This document shows positions 18,609 to 29,349 of a DNA stretch of 64,000 bases, one piece after another. Below the pieces are notes generated by a model. That model was not told where the DNA came from. It did not search any database and saw only the letters and a list, made by a program, of their open reading frames with translations. Origin of the DNA: Amycolatopsis sp. DSM 110486 (lineage in GTDB: Bacteria > Actinomycetota > Actinomycetes > Mycobacteriales > Pseudonocardiaceae). The stretch spans positions 4,355,001-4,419,000 of the forward strand of contig NZ_CP080519.1 of the NCBI RefSeq assembly GCF_019468465.1. Direction: 5' to 3'. Position numbers and translations under genes: made by a program. How positions within the stretch are numbered: the first letter of the stretch is position 1; the number at the start of each line of letters is the position of its first letter.

Positions 18609-21070
18609 CGATCGCGCCCGACAAGCCCGCGACCACGGAGACCCCGGTCCCCGAAGGTCACGTGAAGCTGACCATTGATGGTGAAGAGGTCATCGCGCCC
18701 AAGGGCGAGCTGCTGATCCGCACCGCCGAGCGGCTCGGCACGGTCATCCCGCGCTTCTGCGACCACCCGCTGCTCGACCCGGCCGGCGCCTGCCGCCAGT
18801 GCCTCGTCGAGGTGGAGATGGGCGGCCGGCCGATGCCGAAGCCGCAGGCCTCGTGCACGATGACGGTCGCCGACGGCATGGTCGTGAAGACGCAGCTCAC
18901 CTCCGGCGTCGCCGACAAGGCGCAGCAGGGCGTGATGGAGCTGCTGCTCATCAACCACCCGCTCGACTGCCCGATCTGCGACAAGGGCGGTGAGTGCCCG
19001 CTGCAGAACCAGGCGCTGGCCCACGGCCGTACCGAGTCGCGGTTCGTCGACACCAAGCGCACGTTCCCGAAGCCGCTGCCGATTTCGTCGCAGGTGCTGC
19101 TGGACCGTGAACGCTGCGTGCTCTGCCAGCGCTGCACGCGGTTCTCGGCGCAGATCGCGGGCGACCCGTTCATCGAACTGCTCGAACGCGGCGCGCACCA
19201 GCAGATCGGCACCGCCGAGACGGCCGACGTGCTGGACCTGGCCTCCCGCACCACGAGCGGCCAGCCGTTCCAGAGCTACTTCTCGGGCAACGTCATCCAG
19301 ATCTGCCCGGTCGGCGCGCTCACGAGCGCCGCGTACCGGTTCCGGTCCCGCCCGTTCGACCTGGTGTCCTCGCCGAGCGTGTGCGAGCACTGCTCCTCGG
19401 GCTGCGCGGAGCGCACCGACTTCCGCCGCGGCAAGGTGCAGCGCAAGCTCGCGGGCGACGACCCCGAGGTCAACGAAGAGTGGCTGTGCGACAAGGGCCG
19501 CTTCGGGTTCCGCTACGTCCAGGCCGACGACCGCATCCGCCGCCCGCTGGTCCGAAACGAGGCCGGCGTGCTGGAGGAAGCCTCCTGGACCGACGCGCTG
19601 CGCACCGCGGCCGAGGGCCTCACCAAGGCCCGTGACGGCAAGGGCGTCGGCGTGCTCACCGGTGGCCGGCTGACCGTCGAGGACGCCTACGCGTACTCGA
19701 AGTTCGCCAGGCTCGCCTTGCGCACCAACGACATCGACTTCCGCGCTCGCGCGCACTCGGCCGAGGAGCTGGCGTTCCTCACCTCGTCGGTCGTGGCCAC
19801 CACGCCGGAGACCGGCGTGACCTTCGGCGAGATCGAGCAGGCCCGCACGGTCCTGTGCGTGGCCTTCGAGCCGGAGGACGAGGCACCGATCGTGTTCCTG
19901 CGGCTGCGCAAGGCAGCCCGCAAGAACCGCACCCGCGTCGTCCACTTGGGACAGTGGACCACCTCGTCGGTGCGCAAGACCTTCGGTGAGCTGCTCGCCT
20001 GCGTGCCGGGTGGGGAAGCCGCCGCGGTCGACGGCATCGCGCAGCACGCGCCGGACCTCGACTCCGCCCTGGCCGGTGGTGGCGCGGTGATCCTCGTCGG
20101 CGAGCGCGCCGCCGAGGTCCCCGGCCTGTTCTCCTCGCTGCAGGCGCTGGTCCTGCGCACGGGCGCGCGGCTCGCGTGGATCCCGCGCCGAGCCGGTGAA
20201 CGCGGTGCGCTGGCCGCCGGCTGCGTGCCGACGCTGCTGCCGGGCGGTCGCTCGGTCACCGACGCCGCAGCTCGCGCCGAGGTCGAAAAGCGCTGGGGCG
20301 CCGAGCTTCCCACCGCGGCGGGCCGCGACACCACAGGCATCCTGGAAGCCGCTTCGGGCGGTGACCTCGACGGCCTGGTCGTCGGCGGGCTCGACCCCAA
20401 CGACCTGCCCGACCCGGACCTGGCCCGGCGTGCGCTCGACAACGCGGGCTTCGTGGTCAGCCTGGAGCTGCGGGCGAGCGAGGTCACCGAACGGGCGGAC
20501 GTGGTCCTGCCGATCGCGCCGTCGGTCGAGAAGGCGGGCAGCTACCTCAACTGGGAGGGCCGCCGCCGCGAGTTCGACATCACGGTCGAAGGCACCGGGT
20601 CTCTCTCTGACGGCCGGGTGCTCGACACTCTCGCCGTCGAGATGGACGTGGACCTGTTCACGCAGACGCCGGCCGCCGCGGCGGGCGACTTCGCCAAGCT
20701 CGGCCAGGGCACGACGAACTGGGGCCACATCGCCACCGCGGCGCAGGCCGCGCCGGTGCCGGGCGCCGGCCAGGCCGTGCTCGCCACCTGGCGGCAGCTG
20801 ATCGACAACGGCTCGCTGCAGGACGACGAACCGCACCTCAAAGGCACGCAGCGCAAGCCCGTGGCCCGGCTCTCGGCGAAGACCGCCGAAGGCCTCGGCG
20901 TCGTGGTCCGCGTGTCCACCGAGCGCGGCTCGATCACGCTGCCCGTCGAGGTCGCCGACCTGCCCGACGGGGTCGTGTGGCTCCCGGGCAACTCCGACGG
21001 CTCCGCCGTCCGCGCCGCACTGGCCGCGGGTCACGGCGCGCTGGTGCAGATCTCCGGAGGTGAACAGTGA
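18605..21070 (+). CDS. nuoG: NADH-quinone oxidoreductase subunit G
   Basis: The large Fe-S subunit, 821 residues from the ATG at 18605. The N-terminal domain carries the 2Fe-2S ligands in [15 protein letters not shown], the N5 ligands around [13 protein letters not shown] and the N4 ligands in [10 protein letters not shown]. The molybdopterin-oxidoreductase-like domain begins with a further CEHCSSGC plus a downstream Cys (WLCDKGRFG), the pattern of the extra N7 cluster known from E. coli and Thermus. The C-terminal region is a degenerate molybdoenzyme fold. Confidence 0.96.
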
Positions 21071-22410
21071 GCCCGCAGCTCATGCCGTTCCTGGCGCAGA
21101 TGCCGGATGCCGCCGAGCGGGCCCGCCTGCTCGCGGACGACCCGTGGTGGCTGGTCCTGTTCAAGGCGGTCATCATCCTGCTGATCGGCCCGATCCTCAC
21201 GATCTTCCTGATCGTGTGGGAGCGCAAGGCGGTCGGCCGGATGCAGAACCGCCCCGGCCCGAACCGGGTCGGTCCCAATGGATATCTGCAGTCGCTGGCC
21301 GACGCGATCAAGCTCCCGTTCAAGGAGCAGATCATCCCGGACACCGCCGACCGCAAGGTGTACTTCCTCGCGCCGGTGCTCGCCGCCGTCCCCGCGCTGA
21401 TCGCCCTGTCGGCCATCCCGTTCGGCCCGGTGGTGTCGATCTTCGGCCAGACGACCACGTTGCAGCTGATGGACCTGCCGGTGGGCGTGCTGGTGATCCT
21501 CGCGTGCTCGTCGATCGGCGTGTACGGCATCGTCCTTGCCGGCTGGTCCTCGGGCTCGCCGTACCCGCTGCTCGGTGGTCTGCGCTCGGCGGCGCAGGTG
21601 ATCTCCTACGAGATCGCGATGGGCCTCTCGATCGTCGCGGTGATCCTCTACTCCGGTTCGCTGCAGACGTCGGAGATCGTGGCGCAGCAGGCCCACGGCT
21701 GGTACTTCTACATGCTGATCCCGAGCTTCGTGATCTACCTGATCTCGATGGTCGGTGAGACGAACCGCGCGCCGTTCGACCTCCCCGAGGCCGAGTCGGA
21801 ACTGGTCGGCGGTTTCCACACCGAGTACAGCTCGATGAAGTTCGCGATGTTCTTCCTCGCCGAGTACGTGAACATGGTGATCGTCTCGGCGTTCTGCACC
21901 ACGCTGTTCCTCGGCGGCTGGCGGTTCCCGTTCGTCGGCGACGATTCGCCGCTGAACCAGAACTGGTGGCCGATGCTCTGGTTCTTCGCGAAGCTGTTCG
22001 TGCTGCTGTTCTGCTTCATCTGGCTGCGCGGCACGCTGCCGCGGCTGCGTTACGACCAGTTCATGCGCCTGGGCTGGAAGGTCCTGGTGCCGATCAACCT
22101 GGTCTGGATCCTCGTGGTCGTCGCGATCAAGACCATCCAGTGGAGCTGGCCGCAGATCCTCGTCGGCGTCGGCATCGTGCTGGTGGTGCTCGTGCTGATC
22201 AGCCTGGCGGTGCCGAACAAGAAGCTGCCGGAAGGCGACTACGTCGACCTCACGGGCGGCGGGTTCCCCGTGCCCCCGCTGGACCTGAAGGTTCCCGAGA
22301 GCACTCCGCGCCAGAAGGCGCTGGCCAAGGCGGAGGCGAGGGCGGCCCGGCGCAAGCCGGCGGCCGTCGGCACCGCAGCACAGGAAGGGGCAGAAGATGG
22401 GGGCAACTGA
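21067..22410 (+). CDS. nuoH: NADH-quinone oxidoreductase subunit H
   Basis: Membrane subunit that links the quinone pocket to the proton-pumping arm. It has 447 residues with about eight transmembrane helices. Conserved loops are visible: [14 protein letters not shown] near 59-72, and [20 protein letters not shown] with the invariant acidic residues of ND1. About 50 residues rich in Lys/Ala follow the last helix. The GTG start overlaps the nuoG stop. Confidence 0.96.
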   Translation: MSPQLMPFLAQMPDAAERARLLADDPWWLVLFKAVIILLIGPILTIFLIVWERKAVGRMQNRPGPNRVGPNGYLQSLADAIKLPFKEQIIPDTADRKVYFLAPVLAAVPALIALSAIPFGPVVSIFGQTTTLQLMDLPVGVLVILACSSIGVYGIVLAGWSSGSPYPLLGGLRSAAQVISYEIAMGLSIVAVILYSGSLQTSEIVAQQAHGWYFYMLIPSFVIYLISMVGETNRAPFDLPEAESELVGGFHTEYSSMKFAMFFLAEYVNMVIVSAFCTTLFLGGWRFPFVGDDSPLNQNWWPMLWFFAKLFVLLFCFIWLRGTLPRLRYDQFMRLGWKVLVPINLVWILVVVAIKTIQWSWPQILVGVGIVLVVLVLISLAVPNKKLPEGDYVDLTGGGFPVPPLDLKVPESTPRQKALAKAEARAARRKPAAVGTAAQEGAEDGGN

Positions 22411-22939
22411 CTTCCTCAATCCCATCAAGGGTTTCGGCGTCACCTTCGCGATGATGTTCAAGAAGGTCGCCACTGAGGAGTACCCGGAGGCCGGTGCCCC
22501 GGCCGCGCCGCGGTACCACGGTCGCCACCAGCTCAACCGCCACCCGGACGGGCTGGAGAAGTGCGTCGGCTGCGAGCTGTGCGCCTGGGCCTGCCCGGCC
22601 GACGCGATCTTCGTCGAAGGCGGCAACAACACCGAGGAGGAGCGCTTCTCCCCGGGTGAGCGGTACGGCGCGGACTACCAGATCAACTACCTGCGCTGCA
22701 TCGGCTGCGGGTTGTGCATCGAGGCCTGCCCCACGCGGTCCCTGACGATGATCAACTTCTACGAGCTCGCCGACGACGACCGTCAGCGGCTCATCTACAC
22801 CAAGGAAGACCTGCTCGCCCCGCTGCTGCCCGGCATGGAGCAGCCGCCGCACCCGATGCGTCTGGGCGACAACGAGCAGGACTACTACGTGAACGGTCCT
22901 GAGCTGGCGAAGGCGCAGCAGCAGGAGGCCAAGCAATGA
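22397..22939 (+). CDS. nuoI: NADH-quinone oxidoreductase subunit I
   Basis: The ferredoxin-like subunit with two [4Fe-4S] clusters (N6a, N6b) that pass electrons to NuoB. It has 180 residues. The two Cx2Cx2Cx3CP motifs are [12 protein letters not shown] and [12 protein letters not shown], in the order expected. It overlaps the nuoH 3' end by 14 bp. The C-terminal tail after DYYVNGPE is poorly conserved. Confidence 0.96.
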   Translation: MGATDFLNPIKGFGVTFAMMFKKVATEEYPEAGAPAAPRYHGRHQLNRHPDGLEKCVGCELCAWACPADAIFVEGGNNTEEERFSPGERYGADYQINYLRCIGCGLCIEACPTRSLTMINFYELADDDRQRLIYTKEDLLAPLLPGMEQPPHPMRLGDNEQDYYVNGPELAKAQQQEAKQ

Positions 22940-23811
22940 TCGCGGCAGTTCTCGCGCAGGCGCCCGCCGCCGCGTCGACCTCGGTGTCGGTGGGCGAGGC
23001 GATCGCGTTCTGGATCCTCGGCCCGCTCTCGCTGCTCGGCGCGCTCGGGATGATCTTCTCGCGCAACGCCGTGCACTCGGCCCTGTGGCTGGTGCTCACG
23101 ATGCTGAGCCTGGGCGCGCTCTACATGACGCAGTCGGCGCCGTTCCTCGGGTTCACGCAGATCATCGTCTACACCGGCGCGATCATGATGCTGTTCCTGT
23201 TCGTGCTGATGCTGGTCGGCCGCGAGAGTTCCGACTCCGTGGTCGAGGTGCTGCGCGGACAGCGGTTCATGGCCACGGTGCTCGGCATCGGGCTCGCCGC
23301 GCTGATCGCCGCCGGCGTGTTCCGCTCGATGGTGAACGTGACTCCGGCCCCGGCACTCGATCCGTACGCCGCCAACGGCGGTGGCGCGGGCGGCCTCGGG
23401 CGGATCATCTTCACGCAGTACCTGTTCCCGTTCGAGCTCACGTCGGCGCTGCTCATCACCGCCGCGCTCGGCGCGATGGTGCTGGCGTTCACCGACCGCC
23501 ACAAGAAGGGCGGCAAGGTCCCGCAGCGCGAGCTCGTGAAGCTGCGCTTCCGCGGCGAGCACGACCGCCCGTCGCCGCTGCCCGGCCCGGGTGTGTTCGC
23601 CACGGCCAACTCCGTCGCCGTGCCGGCCCTGCTGCCCGACGGTTCGATCGCGCCGGAATCGCTCTCGGCGATCATCGAATCCACCTCGGCGCTGCAGCTC
23701 ATGCGCGAGCGCAAGCTCATCGCCGACGAGGGCCCCAAGCCCGATGCCCACGCGCTGGTCGGCGGCGACAGCGTTGCCGCGGGCACCGACGAAGAAGGGG
23801 AAGGAAAGTGA
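22936..23811 (+). CDS. nuoJ: NADH-quinone oxidoreductase subunit J
   Basis: Membrane-arm subunit with about five transmembrane helices in the first 175 residues. The third helix region shows [20 protein letters not shown], the strongly conserved ND6/NuoJ segment that includes the pi-bulge helix. The 291-residue length exceeds E. coli NuoJ (about 184) because of a long soluble C-terminal tail of about 110 residues after [14 protein letters not shown]. The ATG overlaps the nuoI stop. Confidence 0.95.
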   Translation: MIAAVLAQAPAAASTSVSVGEAIAFWILGPLSLLGALGMIFSRNAVHSALWLVLTMLSLGALYMTQSAPFLGFTQIIVYTGAIMMLFLFVLMLVGRESSDSVVEVLRGQRFMATVLGIGLAALIAAGVFRSMVNVTPAPALDPYAANGGGAGGLGRIIFTQYLFPFELTSALLITAALGAMVLAFTDRHKKGGKVPQRELVKLRFRGEHDRPSPLPGPGVFATANSVAVPALLPDGSIAPESLSAIIESTSALQLMRERKLIADEGPKPDAHALVGGDSVAAGTDEEGEGK

Positions 23812-24107
23812 CCCCGAGCTACTACCTGCTGCTGTCGGCGTTGCTGTTTTCCATCGGCGCCGTGGGCGTCCTGGTCCGCCGCAACGCGATCGTCGTGTTC
23901 ATGTGCATCGAGCTGATGCTCAACGCGGTGAACCTCAGCCTGGTCACGTTCGCCCGCATCAACGGCGGGCTCGACGGCCAGGTGATGGCGTTCTTCGTGA
24001 TGGTCGTGGCCGCCGCCGAAGTCGTGGTCGGCCTGGCGATCATCATGTCGATCTTCCGCACCCGGCGCTCGGCCTCGGTCGACGACACCAACCTGCTGAA
24101 GTACTGA
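23808..24107 (+). CDS. nuoK: NADH-quinone oxidoreductase subunit K
   Basis: A small three-helix membrane subunit of 99 residues. The GTG at 23808 overlaps the nuoJ stop (GTGA) and is preceded by GAAGGGGAAGGA. The second helix contains [13 protein letters not shown] with the conserved proton-channel Glu, and the third contains [19 protein letters not shown] with the other conserved Glu. Longer frames through this region continue a nuoJ shadow and are not real. Confidence 0.95.
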   Translation: MTPSYYLLLSALLFSIGAVGVLVRRNAIVVFMCIELMLNAVNLSLVTFARINGGLDGQVMAFFVMVVAAAEVVVGLAIIMSIFRTRRSASVDDTNLLKY

Positions 24108-24117
24108 GAGGGCTAGT

Positions 24118-26025
24118 GTGACCGCATCATCGTGGCTGCTGGTGGCCCTTCCGGCCCTCGGAGCCCTGATCCTCCTGCTTTCCGGGAAACGGGCGAAGGC
24201 CTGGGGGCATCTGCTCGGCACCGCCACCGTCGCCCTGGCGTTTGTCTACGCAGTGATCCTTTTCTTCTCGACGGCGGGCAACGCGACCGAGAACATCAAC
24301 CTGTACTCGTGGATTCCGGCGGGTCAGCTCCAGGTGGACTTCGGGCTGCGCATCGACGCGCTGTCGCTGACGTTCGTCCTGCTGATCACCGGCGTCGGCA
24401 TGCTGATCCACTTCTACTCGATCGGCTACATGGCCGACGACGAGGGCCGATACCGCTTCTTCGCGTACCTGAACTTGTTCGTCGCCTCGATGCTGATCCT
24501 GGTACTGGGCAACAGCTTTGTGACGCTGTACCTCGGCTGGGAAGGCGTGGGTCTCGCGTCGTACCTGCTCATCGGCTGGTACCAGAACCGCCCGTCCGCG
24601 GCCACCGCCGCGAAGAAGGCGTTCCTGATGAACCGCGTCGGTGACGTCGGGCTCGCGCTGGCGATTTTCCTGATGTTCAAGTACACCGGCTCCACCGGGT
24701 ACACCCAGGTCTTCGACGGCCTCACCAACGGGCAGATCCCGCCGGCCGCGATCACCGCGATCGCAATCCTGCTGCTGCTCGGCGCCTGCGGTAAGTCGGG
24801 CCAGTTCCCGCTGCAGGCCTGGCTCCCGGACGCGATGGAGGGCCCGACCCCGGTTTCGGCCCTGATCCACGCGGCAACGATGGTCACCGCGGGCGTCTAC
24901 CTCGTCGCCCGCTCCAACGTGATCTTCTCCGCGACGCCGGACGGCCGGCTGGTCGTCACGCTCGTCGGCGCGGTCACGCTGCTGATCGGGTGCATCGTCG
25001 GCTGTGCCTACGACGACATCAAGAAGGTGCTCGCCTACTCCACCGTCAGCCAGATCGGCTACATGATGCTGGCGGTCGGCCTCGGGCCGGGCATCTACGC
25101 GCTGGGCATCATGCACCTCGTGGCCCACGGCTTCTTCAAGGCCGGGCTCTTCCTCGGGGCCGGTTCGGTCATGCACGGCATGAACGACGAGGTCGACATG
25201 CGCAAGTTCGGCGGCCTGGCCAAGAAGATGCCGATCACGTTCGTCACCTTCGGCCTCGGGTACCTCGCGCTGATCGGCTTCCCGTTCCTCGCGGGCTACT
25301 ACACCAAGGACGCGATCATCGAAGCCGCGTTCGGCCAGGAAGGCTGGCGCGGCTGGGTGTTCGGCCTCGCCGGCATCATCGGCGCCGGGCTCACCGCGTT
25401 CTACATGACGCGCCTGATGATGATGACCTTCTTCGGCAAGTCGCGCTGGAAGGAGATCAAGAGCTCCGACGGGCGCGACTTCCACCCGCACGAGTCCAAG
25501 CCGATCATGTGGATCCCGATGGCGATCCTGGCGATCGGGTCGGTCGGCTCCGGTGCGTTCTTCGCGATCGGCGACCGGTTCGAGAACTGGCTGGCCCCGA
25601 CCGTCGGCGAGTTCCACGAGGCCGAGCACGCCCCGATCTCGGCCGACGCGATCCCGTGGCTCACCATCGCGCTCGCCCTGATCGGCGCGCTCCTCGCGGT
25701 CTGGATCTTCCGGCCCGGCCGGGACATCCCGGTCGAGCGCCCGCAGCGCGTCTCCTGGGTCGTCCGGGCGGCTCGCAAGGACCTGTACGGCAACGCCCTC
25801 AACGAGACGCTGGTCGCCCGCCCGGGCACCTGGCTCGCGCGGGCGCTGGTGTACGTCGACAACCGCGGGGTCGACGGGGCGGTCAACGGCCTCGCCGCGG
25901 CCCTCGGCGGCGGGTCCGGCCGGCTGAGGCGCATGCAGACCGGGTTCGTCCGGTCGTACGCGCTGTCCATGCTCGGCGGCACGTTCCTGCTTCTGGCGGC
26001 CCTTCTGCTGGTGAGGTTCTCCTGA
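24118..26025 (+). CDS. nuoL: NADH-quinone oxidoreductase subunit L
   Basis: The distal antiporter-like proton-pumping subunit, 635 residues with about 16 transmembrane segments including the long lateral helix near the C-terminus. [58 protein letters not shown] and the lysine-bearing [16 protein letters not shown] are characteristic. The GTG at 24118 follows GAGAGGG; the neighbouring GTG at 24116 runs straight into TGA. Confidence 0.96.
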   Translation: MTASSWLLVALPALGALILLLSGKRAKAWGHLLGTATVALAFVYAVILFFSTAGNATENINLYSWIPAGQLQVDFGLRIDALSLTFVLLITGVGMLIHFYSIGYMADDEGRYRFFAYLNLFVASMLILVLGNSFVTLYLGWEGVGLASYLLIGWYQNRPSAATAAKKAFLMNRVGDVGLALAIFLMFKYTGSTGYTQVFDGLTNGQIPPAAITAIAILLLLGACGKSGQFPLQAWLPDAMEGPTPVSALIHAATMVTAGVYLVARSNVIFSATPDGRLVVTLVGAVTLLIGCIVGCAYDDIKKVLAYSTVSQIGYMMLAVGLGPGIYALGIMHLVAHGFFKAGLFLGAGSVMHGMNDEVDMRKFGGLAKKMPITFVTFGLGYLALIGFPFLAGYYTKDAIIEAAFGQEGWRGWVFGLAGIIGAGLTAFYMTRLMMMTFFGKSRWKEIKSSDGRDFHPHESKPIMWIPMAILAIGSVGSGAFFAIGDRFENWLAPTVGEFHEAEHAPISADAIPWLTIALALIGALLAVWIFRPGRDIPVERPQRVSWVVRAARKDLYGNALNETLVARPGTWLARALVYVDNRGVDGAVNGLAAALGGGSGRLRRMQTGFVRSYALSMLGGTFLLLAALLLVRFS

Positions 26026-26026
26026 C

Positions 26027-27577
26027 ATGACTTGGCTCCTGGCGCTCATCCTGCTGCCGCTGGTCGGCTCGCTGGTGCTGGCGTTCCTCAAGGGGAACGA
26101 CCGGGCCGCGATCGCGACCGCGCTCGTCGTGTCCATTGTGGAGTTCCTGCTGATCATCCCGTTCTGGGCGAGCTACTCGCCGTCCGGAGCGCGGATCCAG
26201 CAGGCGACCTCGATGGACTGGATCCCGACCTTCGGCATCCACATCTCGTTCGGCACCGACGGCATCTCGCTGATCATGATCGCGGTGATCGCCCTGCTGG
26301 TGCCGATCGTCGTGGGCGCGCTCGGGCTCACCGACAAGCTCCCGGCCGGCCGCACCGCCGGTGGGTTCCTGTCGCTGATCCTGCTGCAGGAGGCGATCAC
26401 GATCGGCGTCTTCGCGGCGACCGACGTGTTCCTCTTCTACGTGCTGTTCGAGATCATGCTGATCCCGATGTACTTCCTGATCGGCGGTTACGGCGGCGCG
26501 AACCGGCAGTACGCGGCCGTGAAGTTCTTCCTGTACTCGTTCCTCGGCGGCCTGATCATGCTGGCCTCGGCGATCGGCGCGTACTCGCTGGCGTCGGACA
26601 AGCTCGGCAAGGGCACGTTCGACTGGGCCACGCTGGTCACGGTCGTGCGCGACGCCCCGACGGGCACGCAGATCTGGCTGTTCCTCGGCTTCTTCCTCGC
26701 GTTCGCGATCAAGGCGCCGCTGGTGCCGTTCCACACCTGGCTACCGGACGCCGCGAGCCAGGCTCCGATCGGCGTCGCGGTGCTGCTGGTGGGTGTGCTG
26801 GACAAGGTCGGCACGTTCGGCTTCCTGCGCTACTGCCTGCCGATGTTCCCCGAGGCGAGCAAGGCGCTGGCGCCACTGGTGCTGGTGCTCTCGGTGATCG
26901 GCGTGATCTACGGCTCGATCCTCGCGGCCGGGCAGAGCGACATGAAGCGGTTCATCGCCTACGTCTCGATCGCCCACTTCGGGTTCATCTCGCTGGGCAT
27001 CTTCGCCTTCAACGAGCAGGCCATGATCGGCTCCGTGTCGTACATGCTGAACCACAGCCTCTCGACCGGGATGCTCATCGTGGTGATCGGCCTGATCGTG
27101 ATGCGCGGTGGGTCCACGCGGATCTCCGACTACGGCGGGATGGCGAAGGTGACCCCGCTGCTCGGCGGGATGCTGCTGATCGCCGGTCTGTCCGCGCTGT
27201 CGCTGCCGGGCACCAACTCGTTCGTGAGCGAGTTCCTGGTGCTCATCGGCTCGTTCGTGACGCAGCCGGTGTACACGATCATCGCGACGGTCGGCATGGT
27301 GCTCGCCGCGGCCTACGTGCTGTGGCTCTACCAGCGGATCATGCAGGGCCCGGTGCGCGGTGACGCGCTCATCGGCGTGGGCGGCGGCCCGGGCACGGCC
27401 ATGGCGCCGGAGCTCGGGGCCAAGAAGGCCATCAAGGACCTCGGCGGGCGGGAGATCGCGATCCTGGCCCCGATGGTCATCCTGATCATCGGCCTGGGTT
27501 TCTACCCCAAGCCGGTGCTCGACACGATCACCCCGTCGGTGCAGGCGACGCTGTCTGCCGTGCAGGGAGGCAAGTAA
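26027..27577 (+). CDS. nuoM: NADH-quinone oxidoreductase subunit M
   Basis: Second antiporter-like pumping subunit, 516 residues and about 14 transmembrane segments. The conserved Glu of helix 5 is in FYVLFEIMLIPMYFLIGGYG, the conserved Lys-containing segment is FAIKAPLVPFHTWLPDAASQ, and MKRFIAYVSIAHFGFISLGI follows. It begins one base after the nuoL stop. Confidence 0.96.
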   Translation: MTWLLALILLPLVGSLVLAFLKGNDRAAIATALVVSIVEFLLIIPFWASYSPSGARIQQATSMDWIPTFGIHISFGTDGISLIMIAVIALLVPIVVGALGLTDKLPAGRTAGGFLSLILLQEAITIGVFAATDVFLFYVLFEIMLIPMYFLIGGYGGANRQYAAVKFFLYSFLGGLIMLASAIGAYSLASDKLGKGTFDWATLVTVVRDAPTGTQIWLFLGFFLAFAIKAPLVPFHTWLPDAASQAPIGVAVLLVGVLDKVGTFGFLRYCLPMFPEASKALAPLVLVLSVIGVIYGSILAAGQSDMKRFIAYVSIAHFGFISLGIFAFNEQAMIGSVSYMLNHSLSTGMLIVVIGLIVMRGGSTRISDYGGMAKVTPLLGGMLLIAGLSALSLPGTNSFVSEFLVLIGSFVTQPVYTIIATVGMVLAAAYVLWLYQRIMQGPVRGDALIGVGGGPGTAMAPELGAKKAIKDLGGREIAILAPMVILIIGLGFYPKPVLDTITPSVQATLSAVQGGK

Positions 27578-27580
27578 ACC

Positions 27581-29170
27581 GTGCTCGACAGTCTCATTGG
27601 GCCTGGTCTCTCCCAGGCTCCGTCGGCCCAGGTGGCGACACCTTCGGTCGACTACGCGGCCGTGCTGCCGTTGCTGATCATCTTCGGCGTCGCGTGCGTC
27701 AGCGTGCTGGTGGAGGCGTTCGCGCCGAAGGCTTCCCGCTGGTACGCGCAGGTCTTCGTGACCGTGATCGCGATCCTCGCGTCCGGGGTCTCGCTGATCA
27801 TGTACGCCACCCGGACGGCGCCGAAGGCGGGCGTGACCACGTTCGCCGGCGCGATCTCGGTGGACCAGCCGTCGCTGTTCCTCTGGGGCACGCTGCTCCT
27901 GCTGGGACTCGGCGCGGTGTTCCTCATCGCAGACCGCAAGGTGGAGCCCGGTGGCGCGTTCGTGGCGCAGGCCGCGATCAGCCCCGGCACCGTGCAGGAC
28001 CGCGCGCAGGTCGCCTCCGCGACGACGTCGCAGACCGAGGTCTTCCCGCTCACGCTCTTCGCGCTCGGCGGCATGATGGCCTTCACCGCGGCCAACGACC
28101 TGCTCACGATGTTCATCGCGCTCGAGGTGCTGAGCCTCCCGCTGTACCTCATGTGCGGCCTGGCCCGGCGGCGCCGGCTCATCTCGCAGGAGTCGGCGGT
28201 CAAGTACTTCCTGCTCGGCGCGTTCTCCTCGGCGTTCTTCCTCTACGGCCTCGCGCTGCTCTACGGCTACGCGAACTCCGTGAAGCTCGCCGACATCGCC
28301 AACGCCGCCGCCGGCTCGGACCGTTCCGACACGCTGCTGTTCGCAGGCCTCGGTCTGCTGGTGGTGGGGCTGCTGTTCAAGGGCTCGGTCGGCCCGTTCC
28401 ACACCTGGACGCCGGACGTCTACCAGGGCGCGCCGACTCCGGTCACGGCCTTCATGGCGGCGTGCACGAAGGTCGCCGCGTTCGGCGCCATCCTGCGCGT
28501 GCTGTCGGTCGCGTTCTCCTCCACGAGCTGGGAGTGGCGCGGGGTGCTGTGGGCCGTGGCGATCATCTCGATGGCGATCGGCGCGATCCTCGGCCTCACG
28601 CAGACCGACGTGAAGCGCATGATCGCGTACTCCTCGATCGCCCACGCGGGCTTCCTGCTCGTCGGTGCCATCGCGATGACCGAGGACGGCCTGTCGAGCA
28701 CGCTGTTCTACCTGCTGGCCTACGGCTTCACGACGCTGGCGGCGTTCGGCGTGATCAGCCTGGTGCGCGACTCCAGCGGTGAGGCCACGCACCTGTCCGC
28801 ATGGGCGGGGCTGGCGAAACGGTCGCCGGTGCTGGCCGGCGTGTTCACGTTCCTGCTGCTGGCGCTGGCCGGTATTCCGTTGACCAGTGGGTTCGTGGGC
28901 AAGTTCGTGGTGTTCTCCGCGGCCCTGTCCGACGGCATGGCTCCGCTGGTGGTGATCGCGCTCGTGTTCAGCGCGGTGGCCGCGTTCTTCTACCTGCGCG
29001 TGATCGTGCTGATGTACTTCTCCGAGCCGGCGGCCGACGGCCCGACCGTCGCCATCCCGGGCGGCTTCACCACGGCGGCCATCACCCTCGGCGTGGTGGT
29101 GACGCTGGTTCTCGGCCTGGTTCCCTCGTTCGCTCTCTCGTGGGCCAGCTCGGGCGGCTTCGCTTCGTAG
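27581..29170 (+). CDS. nuoN: NADH-quinone oxidoreductase subunit N
   Basis: Third antiporter-like pumping subunit and last gene of the operon, 529 residues. MFIALEVLSLPLYLMCGL carries the conserved helix-5 Glu, LLFKGSVGPFHTWTPDVYQG the channel Lys and FHTWTPD loop, and VKRMIAYSSIAHAGFLLVG the third conserved segment. The GTG start is 3 bp after nuoM. The stop at 29168-29170 is followed 17 bp later by structured element copy A, which probably marks the end of the transcript. Confidence 0.96.
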   Translation: MLDSLIGPGLSQAPSAQVATPSVDYAAVLPLLIIFGVACVSVLVEAFAPKASRWYAQVFVTVIAILASGVSLIMYATRTAPKAGVTTFAGAISVDQPSLFLWGTLLLLGLGAVFLIADRKVEPGGAFVAQAAISPGTVQDRAQVASATTSQTEVFPLTLFALGGMMAFTAANDLLTMFIALEVLSLPLYLMCGLARRRRLISQESAVKYFLLGAFSSAFFLYGLALLYGYANSVKLADIANAAAGSDRSDTLLFAGLGLLVVGLLFKGSVGPFHTWTPDVYQGAPTPVTAFMAACTKVAAFGAILRVLSVAFSSTSWEWRGVLWAVAIISMAIGAILGLTQTDVKRMIAYSSIAHAGFLLVGAIAMTEDGLSSTLFYLLAYGFTTLAAFGVISLVRDSSGEATHLSAWAGLAKRSPVLAGVFTFLLLALAGIPLTSGFVGKFVVFSAALSDGMAPLVVIALVFSAVAAFFYLRVIVLMYFSEPAADGPTVAIPGGFTTAAITLGVVVTLVLGLVPSFALSWASSGGFAS

Positions 29171-29187
29171 GTTTTCTGAACCACGCC

Positions 29188-29302
29188 GCGAGATCGCGCC
29201 GGTTTCTTCCCTCCCGATGTGGTCGGCCCCCCGGGGCCGATCATGTCGGGAGGGAAGGAGCCGGCTCAAAGGCGATCTCGCCCGCGGCGGCGGAGCCGAC
29301 GC
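29188..29302 (+). repeat. Structured repeat element, copy A (long form)
   Basis: Nested inverted repeats. Outer arms GCGAGATCGC (29188-29197) / GCGATCTCGC (29272-29281). Next GCCGG (29198-29202) / CCGGC (29261-29265), with TCAAAG unpaired on the right. The inner 12-bp stem is CTTCCCTCCCGA (29206-29217) / TCGGGAGGGAAG (29246-29257), capped by CGGCCCC/GGGGCCG. After a 2-base linker comes a second hairpin, GCGGCGGC (29284-29291), loop GGA, GCCGACGC (29295-29302), with one mismatch. It lies between nuoN and the ATPase gene. It may terminate transcription, although no T-tract is present. Confidence 0.85.
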
Positions 29303-29349
29303 CATGAACACAGCGGCCTTCGGCTTGTCCGGGCCGATAAGCTCAGGGC

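Noticed and set aside
26741..29311. An 856-codon minus-strand open frame opposite nuoM and nuoN
   Set aside because: Low-complexity Arg/His/Glu/Asp-rich translation, exactly complementary to two well-supported genes.
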